From JAFGMQ01 sp036733345 (GTDB lineage Bacteria > Desulfobacterota > DSM-4660 > Desulfatiglandales > Desulfatiglandaceae): a stretch of 12,000 bases of DNA. Below are positions 7,178 through 12,000 of this stretch, piece by piece. Every line of letters starts with the position of its first letter. Within the stretch, counting starts at the first letter, position 1. Location of the stretch: NCBI GenBank assembly GCA_036733345.1, contig DAINAR010000074.1, forward strand, positions 1-12,000, given 5' to 3'. Made by a program: the position numbers and the translations under genes. The notes beneath the pieces were generated by a model that worked only from the letters and a program-made list of their open reading frames with translations, had not been told where the DNA came from and made no database searches.

Positions 7178-7558
7178 TTATCCGACCTGCTTCAGGAACT
7201 CCGCGAATCTATCTCTTAATTCCTTATATTGATGAATGACCTTCCGTCCCTCTTCTGTTAATCTGGCATGTCCTCCTCCTGTCCCACCAGTAGTTTTCTC
7301 AACCAAAGGAGCAGGAGCCAGGCGATTAACTGCTTCTATCCAGAGCCATGCATTACGGTAACCAAGTCGCATAGAGCGAGCCGCTGCCGCTATTGAGCCA
7401 AACTTATCAATACGCTCCAAAAGCATCGACCTTCCCCCTCCTATATACAACTCACCATCTTTTTCTAACCATATCTTGCCTCCCACCACGTAGCCGGGCT
7501 CCGGGTGGCGGGAAAAACGCAGTGGTTTTTTAGGTTTAAATCTTGGTAGCTTCGGCAC
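7178..7558 (-). CDS. Single-domain ModE-like transcriptional regulator
   Basis: A 126-residue DNA-binding protein resembling the N-terminal winged helix-turn-helix domain of ModE: GGRSMLLERIDKFGSIAAAA (41-60), then SMRLGYRNAWLWIEAVN (62-78), and the wing LVEKTTGGTGGGHARLTEEG (85-104). The C-terminal TOBE/Mop domains by which E. coli ModE binds molybdate are absent, so how this protein senses its signal is unknown. About 40 extra residues, rich in Lys, Arg and Pro, precede the domain. GTG at 7558 is preferred: GGGGAG lies 11 bases upstream and the promoter -10 is at about 7600-7605. The frame is open to TTG 7582, but that would leave almost no leader and no ribosome-binding site. The gene has its own promoter, overlapped by a ModE-box-like site, which suggests autoregulation. 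Confidence 0.85.
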   Translation of the reverse strand: MPKLPRFKPKKPLRFSRHPEPGYVVGGKIWLEKDGELYIGGGRSMLLERIDKFGSIAAAARSMRLGYRNAWLWIEAVNRLAPAPLVEKTTGGTGGGHARLTEEGRKVIHQYKELRDRFAEFLKQVG

Positions 7559-7593
7559 CTCAGTTATTTCTCCCCAGCACAATTTCTAAAATT

Positions 7594-7642
7594 GTTGTTA
7601 TATTACAAACGATATAGCGCTTTTGTCAAGTAGTATAACAAC
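7594..7642. repeat. 9-bp inverted repeat flanking the modE-like promoter
   Basis: GTTGTTATA (7594-7602) and its exact reverse complement TATAACAAC (7634-7642) are separated by 31 bases. One arm overlaps the -10 hexamer and the other lies upstream of the -35. It could be a second pair of operator half-sites allowing a loop or cooperative binding; each arm contains TTATA, the core of the ModE-like half-site. Confidence 0.5.
7596..7629 (-). promoter_or_regulatory. Promoter of the modE-like gene with overlapping ModE-box-like operator
   Basis: On the minus strand a perfect TTGACA (7624-7629) is separated by 18 bases from TAATAT (7600-7605). Plus strand 7596-7619 reads TGTTATAT, 8 bases, ATATAGCG, matching the recalled ModE consensus CGNTATAT-N8-ATATANCG at all defined positions but the first. 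The box covers the -10 and most of the spacer, so a bound regulator would block the promoter. It resembles the second box at 7140-7163 in spacing and in its position relative to the -35 hexamer. Confidence 0.6.
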
Positions 7643-7760
7643 AGTGTTATTCATAAATTTTATAATAACCACTAAGATTTTGACACTACACGTGCCAATA
7701 CAGTGTGTAACAACTTGAGTTTATTGAGTTTATAATGCGCCAAACTCTAACCATTTTTAG

Positions 7761-7991
7761 GATTCAGGCATTAGGCTTTCACGAATTTCGGTTAGGAAAC
7801 AGCTGTGTGAGGTTTTCAAGGAAATGGTTAAGCAAAAAGGAGTGCGAATTAACGGAGGCCATCTTATTTCTGAACACTATCATATGATGATGTCAGTTCC
7901 TCCGAAATATCCAGTGGCACAAATCCGGGTAGAAAATGACCTCTGTGTAAGACAGCTTTTAGAAACGGATTCGAAAAACTTATTTCATTAA
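7761..7991 (+). pseudogene. IS200/IS605-type Y1 transposase (TnpA) fragment
   Basis: A plus-strand frame that contains a TnpA-like core at 7794-7925: RKQLCEVFKEMVKQKG, then VRINGGHLISEHYHMMMSVP and PKYPVAQI. The HYH is the metal-binding HUH motif of Y1 (REP-type) transposases, normally written DHVHMM. The N-terminal strand of the family is missing. The C-terminal part is cut off after AQI, where the sequence becomes unrelated, so the catalytic Tyr is lost. A stop (TAG, 7758-7760) precedes the frame, and its end overlaps the end of the scaffold gene on the other strand. A relic of an insertion between the two operons. Confidence 0.72.
7930..7942 (+). repeat. 13-bp sequence shared with the IS256 remnant
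   Basis: TAGAAAATGACCT occurs here and again at 11901-11913, in the same orientation. Here it begins right after the IS200-like fragment loses similarity; there it lies just upstream of the IS256-type transposase start. A chance match of this length is expected about once or twice in a window of this size, so only its position makes it notable. It may be part of a transposon end. Confidence 0.3.
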
Positions 7992-8375
7992 ATCATCCTC
8001 AGCATGACTGCCGAAGGCGGCTTTCCTAAAGACCTTTAACCCAAGCAGGGCGCAATTGAGCCGGGTCCGTTTGACTGGAATTCCCAAGGCCTTTAGCATA
8101 TCATCGTCTGTAAGGTCCTTCAAGTCCATGATGGACCGCCCTTTCAGCATCTCGGTCAGCATCGAGGCAGCGGCAATACTGATGGCGCATCCGCGTCCTT
8201 TAAAGCGAACATCGGTGAGCATTCCTTGGCTGATACTGGCCTCAATACGAATCCGGTCACCACACATGGTGTTGGATTCTTCGTGGGCTATGTCGGGCCT
8301 TTCAAGATTACCGAAGTTTCGCGGGTGGCGATAATGATCAAGCATGAGTGCATTGTACGACTTTGAATCTGTCAT
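7980..8375 (-). CDS. IscU/SufU-type iron-sulfur cluster scaffold protein
   Basis: A 131-residue cytoplasmic protein of the NifU N-terminal family, on which Fe-S clusters are built from sulfur supplied by a cysteine desulfurase. The ligands are conserved: Cys38 in MCGD (with Asp40), Cys63 in GRGCAIS and Cys108 in RLNCAL. Spacing (38, 63, 108) is close to E. coli IscU (37, 63, 106). Gram-positive SufU carries an extra segment between the second and third Cys, which is absent here. The residue before the third Cys is Asn, not the His of IscU, so it falls between the two classes. The ATG overlaps the desulfurase stop codon (ATGA), so the two are translationally coupled and probably work as a pair. 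The symbol sufU is plausible but not certain. Confidence 0.9.
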   Translation of the reverse strand: MTDSKSYNALMLDHYRHPRNFGNLERPDIAHEESNTMCGDRIRIEASISQGMLTDVRFKGRGCAISIAAASMLTEMLKGRSIMDLKDLTDDDMLKALGIPVKRTRLNCALLGLKVFRKAAFGSHAEDDLMK

Positions 8376-9589
8376 AACCCAAATATCTTTCTTGCATTCT
8401 GAATTGCATCAACCAAGGCATCCACATCGGAACGTGTGTTGTAGAAATAAAAACTGGCCCGGGCCGTTCCTGTAACACCAAGGGATTCAACCAGAGGTTG
8501 TGCACAGTGGTGACCTGCCCGTATAGCCACTCCCTGCTCATCCAGAAGACTTGCCAGGTCATGGGGATGCATCTCTGCCAAGTTGAATGATATGACTCCT
8601 GAGCGTTCATCCGGACCTGGTCCGTAAAGTGTTAGATTCTCGATCTTTTTTAGTTGCTCAAACGCGTAATTGACTATATCATATTCGTGCTCGCGGATGA
8701 CATCAAGACCAATATCCTGCAAGTATTCAACCGCTGCAGCCAAACCGACCGCCTGTGCAATACAGGGAGTGCCGGCTTCAAATTTCCATGGTAGTTCAGA
8801 CCAGGTTGCATTTTCCCAGGTCACATCCTCGATCATTTCACCCCCGGTCATGAAGGGTGGCATAGCATTTAACAATTTACGCTTGCCATACAGGATGCCT
8901 ATACCGGTAGGGCCGAGCATCTTGTGGCCTGAAAACGCCATAAAATCGCAATCCAGATCAAAAACATTTACAGGCATATGTGGCACCGCCTGTGCCCCGT
9001 CAAGCATAACGACAGCACCTGCTTCATGAGCCTGGGACGTTATCTCGGCAACTGGATTAATTGTCCCGAGAACATTTGATACGTGGGTTAGGCTCACTAT
9101 TTTGACGGGCTCTTGCAGGAGTTTTTTTATCTGGTTAAGTTGCAGTCGCCCTTGCTTGTCAAGGTCGATAAATGCAATACGGGCTCCCTGAGCCTTGGCC
9201 AATTGCTGCCAGGGAATCAGGTTGGCATGGTGCTCCATCCGGGTTAGCAAGATTACGTCGCCTTTCCCAATAAAAGTTTTACCCCAACTCTGAGACACAA
9301 GATTGATCGCCTCTGTGGCGTTTCGGGTAAAAATGATGTGGTCTGGGTTTGGGGCGTTTATTAGTTTAGCTACTTTATTCCTGGCTGTTTCATATGCTGT
9401 GGTTGCTTCTTCGCTTAGGGTATGAATCCCCCTATGGACGTTAGCGTTGCTGCATTTATAGAAATTCGCCATCGCGTCTATAACCGCTATGGGTTTCTGA
9501 GTAGTAGCAGCATTGTCCAGATAGACAAGTTGCTTTCCTTCTATCCTGCGTTTAAGTATAGGAAAATCTTTTCGAATATCTGATCTCAT
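8372..9589 (-). CDS. sufS: SufS-type cysteine desulfurase
   Basis: A 405-residue pyridoxal-phosphate enzyme that removes sulfur from cysteine and passes it on as persulfide. LDNAATTQKP (24-33), NANVHRGIH (48-56) and MEHHANLIPW (118-127) are typical. The PLP lysine is Lys223 in FSGHKMLGPTGIG and the catalytic cysteine is Cys362 in RAGHHCAQP, which places it in the group II (SufS/CsdA) class. It is full length. It follows xdhC by 50 bp and overlaps the scaffold gene by four bases. In Rhodobacter capsulatus an XdhC protein works with a NifS-like desulfurase to sulfurate the molybdenum cofactor, so a role in cofactor sulfuration as well as Fe-S assembly is plausible here (inference). The ribosome-binding site is weak (GTGGAT about 11 bases before the ATG). 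Confidence 0.93.
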   Translation of the reverse strand: MRSDIRKDFPILKRRIEGKQLVYLDNAATTQKPIAVIDAMANFYKCSNANVHRGIHTLSEEATTAYETARNKVAKLINAPNPDHIIFTRNATEAINLVSQSWGKTFIGKGDVILLTRMEHHANLIPWQQLAKAQGARIAFIDLDKQGRLQLNQIKKLLQEPVKIVSLTHVSNVLGTINPVAEITSQAHEAGAVVMLDGAQAVPHMPVNVFDLDCDFMAFSGHKMLGPTGIGILYGKRKLLNAMPPFMTGGEMIEDVTWENATWSELPWKFEAGTPCIAQAVGLAAAVEYLQDIGLDVIREHEYDIVNYAFEQLKKIENLTLYGPGPDERSGVISFNLAEMHPHDLASLLDEQGVAIRAGHHCAQPLVESLGVTGTARASFYFYNTRSDVDALVDAIQNARKIFGL

Positions 9590-9639
9590 ATCAATAATAG
9601 ATCCACTTATAAATAAAAAATGAATGTCTTGAGGATCCG

Positions 9640-10731
9640 TCAGGTTCCTATATTACCTCTTCCCTCCCGCAGAGACCTGCCACTACGTTCGTTTTTGACT
9701 GCCACTATTTCCGCCATAATGCTGAGTGCAATCTCAGCAGGTGTCATCCCGCCAAGGTCCAGTCCGATGGGAGCGTAAACACGTTTCAACTGTTCCGCTG
9801 ACACCCCCAAGCATGCCATACGGCCAAAGCGATCAGAGTGCGTCTTACGGCTGCCAATGGCACCGATGTATCTCGGGCCTTTTTGGGAAGCATCGTCATC
9901 TGAAAGATTCAGGAGGCTGGTAAGAGCAGGCTCGTCAATCTTTGGGTCGTGTGTAAGTATAGCGATATAGGTATTCTGGTTTAAAGTCATGTGGGATAAA
10001 GCCTCGTCCGGCCATTCTTCGACTATCTCATCAGCCAGGGGAAATCGCTCACGGTTTGCAAAAATTGCACGCGGATCGACAACTACTACCTTGAAACCCA
10101 ACTCTTTGGCGTATCGGACCAGGCTGATGGCGATATGTACACCGCCAATGATTACAAGTAATGGCGGAGGTAAATACGGCTCGATAAAATACTCCAAATC
10201 ATGGTTTGGAGATGATATAGTCTTAGCATGTCCTTTCTCTATGATAGACATAATCATTTCCTGAGAGATCAACGGGGTTAAGGTCATTGAAGAGTAGGAT
10301 ACTTCACCGTCGGCTGTGATAACAGATTTCTCTCCCAATCGATGGCCCTGCTTGATAACAGTGACAATATAAAATGGTCGATTTTCTTTGATATGCCCCT
10401 CAATTGCCCTGCTAAGGGCTGGTTCAAGAGGTTCAACCAAGACATGGATTTCCCCGCCACATGCCAGACCCACTTCCCAAACCATCTCGTCAGTAATTCC
10501 AAAATGAAGAAGACGCGGTTTTTTATCTTCAAGTATATCCAGAGCCTCCTGGGCAACTGCTGTCTCAACACAACCCCCACTGACCGAACCTGCAATCTGT
10601 TCAGCGGAACAGATGATCATCTTGGCTCCAACAGGGCGAGGAGCAGTACCAACGACTTTAACAACAGTAGCAAGTGCTACCTGTTTTCCCTTTACAGCCC
10701 AGTCTATGGCCTGTTTCAACCATTCTTCCAT
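9640..10731 (-). CDS. xdhC: XdhC-family molybdenum cofactor insertion/sulfuration protein
   Basis: A 363-residue protein with both XdhC domains. The N-terminal CoxI/XdhC domain has GTAPRPVGAKM (28-38), GSVSGGCVE (48-56) and LACGGEIHVLVEP (89-101). The C-terminal Rossmann domain (about 190-345) has IIGGVHIAISL (194-204), VVDPRAIFANRERFP (217-231), THDPKIDEPAL (260-270), YIGAIGSRKT (288-297) and LDLGGMTPAEIALSIMAEI (324-342). XdhC binds molybdenum cofactor, protects its sulfurated form and inserts it into xanthine-dehydrogenase-type hydroxylases; no such enzyme is in the window. Cys54 and Cys91 lie in conserved Gly-Gly-Cys and Cys-Gly-Gly motifs. The start at 10731 is supported by GGGGGG a few bases upstream. 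First gene of an operon with the desulfurase and scaffold. Confidence 0.93.
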   Translation of the reverse strand: MEEWLKQAIDWAVKGKQVALATVVKVVGTAPRPVGAKMIICSAEQIAGSVSGGCVETAVAQEALDILEDKKPRLLHFGITDEMVWEVGLACGGEIHVLVEPLEPALSRAIEGHIKENRPFYIVTVIKQGHRLGEKSVITADGEVSYSSMTLTPLISQEMIMSIIEKGHAKTISSPNHDLEYFIEPYLPPPLLVIIGGVHIAISLVRYAKELGFKVVVVDPRAIFANRERFPLADEIVEEWPDEALSHMTLNQNTYIAILTHDPKIDEPALTSLLNLSDDDASQKGPRYIGAIGSRKTHSDRFGRMACLGVSAEQLKRVYAPIGLDLGGMTPAEIALSIMAEIVAVKNERSGRSLREGRGNIGT

Positions 10732-10916
10732 AATATCCCCCCAACTCGGACAATCCTGAAAATCTGTAAGTTTAAATCTGAAAGCTCAAAGAAGAAAATA
10801 AAACATAAAAATGCCCTGGCTGCAGCAGTGAAAAATTTTGGGATTTATCTACTGCTCAAAAGCGATGTTCAGGATGTTATCTGACCAGAAAATTTGATAA
10901 GTCTCTTTTACAGTTA
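10732..10916 (-). other. Leader region of the xdhC operon
   Basis: About 185 bases lie between the candidate promoter and the xdhC start. I see no gene, no clear riboswitch and no terminator-like hairpin with a T-run. The only strong signal is the G-rich ribosome-binding site next to the ATG. Confidence 0.4.
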
Positions 10917-10946
10917 ACCAATATATCACCATATTGGTACTGTCAA
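10917..10946 (-). promoter_or_regulatory. Inverted repeat and IS-borne -35 upstream of xdhC
   Basis: A perfect 8-bp inverted repeat, ACCAATAT-(ATCACC)-ATATTGGT, occupies 10917-10938. Next to it, on the minus strand, is TTGACA (10941-10946), which belongs to the terminal sequence of the IS256-type remnant and points toward xdhC. No strong -10 sits at the ideal distance: TATTGG at 17 bases is poor and TATATT at 15 bases is better but close. The repeat would overlap the polymerase site and could be an operator. Outward -35 hexamers at IS256 ends are known to create hybrid promoters; that this one works is inferred. Confidence 0.4.
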
Positions 10947-11915
10947 TTTTTATGTGTAAATTTTATATCAGCCAACTTTTGAAAAAAGGCAGATTATTAT
11001 GCACTTTTCCTATAGGGTTTGACTTCCAGTGCAACTCCATCTTAAGGCAGATAAAAGCGAGAAGGTTATAGCAGGAATTCTCCCCGGCCACAATCTCCAC
11101 AGGCTTCGTTCTGCGTTTAAATTCCTTGATAAGTCATTCAATAATGTTCGTAGTCATAAAAAAAATCCACTCTTCCTCCGGACAAAAAAATATGTCAGAC
11201 ACGATTCTAAAGAATTCTCCAGACTTGGCAATCCATCAATAACACCCAGGATCATTTTGCTGTAATCTAAACCTCTTCCCTTCAGATCCTTTAAAAATTC
11301 CCGACAGGTGGTAGATGATTCCTTATCCCCTGCCTGGAAACCAAAAACCGGTTTTTGTCCTGTTTCTGTAACTCCAATAGCTACCAGCAATGCGCATATC
11401 AAAGTTAACTCCGCCTAAAAAAATATATTTGACAGACTCCCCGGACAGATCACGAGTCCTCCATTTCTCCACAGCAGCTATCAATTGTTTATTAGCGTTA
11501 CTTGCCTCCCTTTGAGAAATCTTCCGGCCTATCAGCCACCTAAAAATCATTGATAATGTGCGTGTGCTAATCCCCTTTAAAAACATAAAACTCAAGTCCT
11601 GTCGAAGCTCACTCTCATGACGTTTGCTTCGGGGAATCACCTGAGTCTCAAATTCACCTTTCCGATCTCTTGGCACATCAATCTGTACTTCTTCTATACC
11701 TTTTAATGTGAAGTTGCGAGGATATGAGCCATTGTGATAATTTACTTCTCCCTGAACACTTTAATGCCGTCCCCGTCTAGGAAACTGGGTACGCCCCATG
11801 TCCATCAACTCGGAAAAATATTCTCCAACACTTTCTCTGTTGTCTAACCGGATCTTTCCAAAAAGGTTTTCCGGTTTCTCCTGCATTTACCTGAATTCCT
11901 TAGAAAATGACCTAC
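10938..11915 (-). mobile_element. Decayed IS256-family insertion sequence
   Basis: The 3' end of the element is at about 10938-10960, where the plus strand reads TACTGTCAATTTTTATGTG and then TAAA, close to the usual IS256-family terminal repeat ending in GTGTAA. The transposase remnant fills 10963-11886. The other end is uncertain; AGTAGGTCATTTTCTAAGG on the minus strand just upstream of the transposase start (about 11899-11917) is a weak match to the first end. If that is the end, the element is under 1 kb, against roughly 1.3 kb for intact relatives, in line with an internal deletion. I found no matching 8-9 bp target duplication. Confidence 0.6.
10963..11886 (-). pseudogene. IS256/mutator-type transposase, multiply disrupted
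   Basis: The N terminus starts at ATG 11886 (MQEKPENLFGKIRLDN). It reaches a premature TAA at 11761-11763 and continues in the same frame as GEVNYHNGSYPRNFTLKG, then VQIDVPRDRKGEFETQVIP, characteristic of Transposase_mut. A frameshift at about 11385-11405 separates NFDMRI from ALLVAIGVTETGQKPVFGFQ, which runs to KMILGVIDGLPSLENSLES. The roughly 100 residues that normally follow (including the HxxRN region) are missing, and the sequence resumes at CLTYF. It then passes through further frameshifts at 11160-11200 to MTTNIIE, a TGA (11134-11136), and the C-terminal LIKEFKRRTKPVEIVAG. It ends at TAA 10963-10965. It cannot encode an active enzyme. Confidence 0.85.
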
Positions 11916-12000
11916 TGTCTCTGATACGCTAATCTTAACTTTCACGGGTTCCTCTGTTCAACGTCTCCTTGATGAAAATTATCGAAGTATAAATGCAGCA

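Noticed and set aside
7559..7582. TTG start at 7582 for the modE-like gene
   Set aside because: It would leave almost no leader after the promoter and has no ribosome-binding site; GTG 7558 has GGGGAG upstream.
7680..7710. Plus-strand promoter TTGACA at 7680-7685
   Set aside because: No acceptable -10 hexamer lies at 16-18 bases, and only a transposase relic lies downstream.
8338..8610. Minus-strand open frame of 90 codons
   Set aside because: It is in another frame inside the cysteine desulfurase gene, which is intact and clearly recognisable.
10342..10884. Plus-strand open frame of 180 codons
   Set aside because: Most of it is opposite xdhC and its translation has no recognisable domain, so it is a shadow frame.

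Overview
The window reads as a stretch of chromosome from an anaerobic bacterium with a molybdenum-centred gene neighbourhood. The gene set (XdhC, a MoeA-like protein with a cysteine tail, a ModE-type regulator, a PAS/sigma-54 activator) is typical of Desulfobacterota and anaerobic Firmicutes, and I cannot decide between them or exclude Dehalococcoidia from sequence alone. All intact genes lie on the minus strand, so the transcriptional order runs from right to left. The 5' part (xdhC to modE) looks moderately GC-rich; the last gene (sigma-54 activator) is clearly AT-richer.

Right edge to 10938: a decayed IS256-family (mutator-type) element whose 3' terminus abuts the promoter region of the first operon. 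10731-7980: xdhC, a SufS-type cysteine desulfurase and an IscU/SufU-type scaffold, tightly spaced; together they fit maturation of a molybdenum hydroxylase (cofactor sulfuration and Fe-S supply). 7991-7761: a plus-strand remnant of an IS200/IS605 Y1 transposase. 7558-7178: a single-domain ModE-like regulator with its own promoter.

Two similarly built ModE-box-like sites are the main regulatory find. One (7596-7619) covers the promoter of the modE-like gene. The other (7140-7163) lies just downstream of that gene, next to a -35-like hexamer facing the transport operon. The transport operon (6639-3799) has overlapping or nearly touching genes: an NMT1/SsuA-like lipoprotein, an SsuC-like permease and a ModC-like ATPase with a TOBE-like tail. 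It is followed by a broken DUF364 gene (putative heavy-metal chelation family), a MoeA-like molybdopterin-binding protein with a C-terminal cysteine motif, and a PAS/AAA+/Fis sigma-54 activator. A degenerate second copy of the cysteine tail may lie at 7037-7141.

Working model (inference): the ModE-like protein controls an uptake system that is not built like ModABC, TupABC or WtpABC but sits in a molybdenum-cofactor context; its ligand is unknown. The DUF364 gene has been lost here by at least four point lesions and apparently an internal deletion. The left edge (1-54) carries imperfect 19-bp tandem repeats like the ends of an IS21-type element, so IS remnants bound the neighbourhood on both sides. 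I found no rRNA, tRNA, CRISPR array or phage genes.
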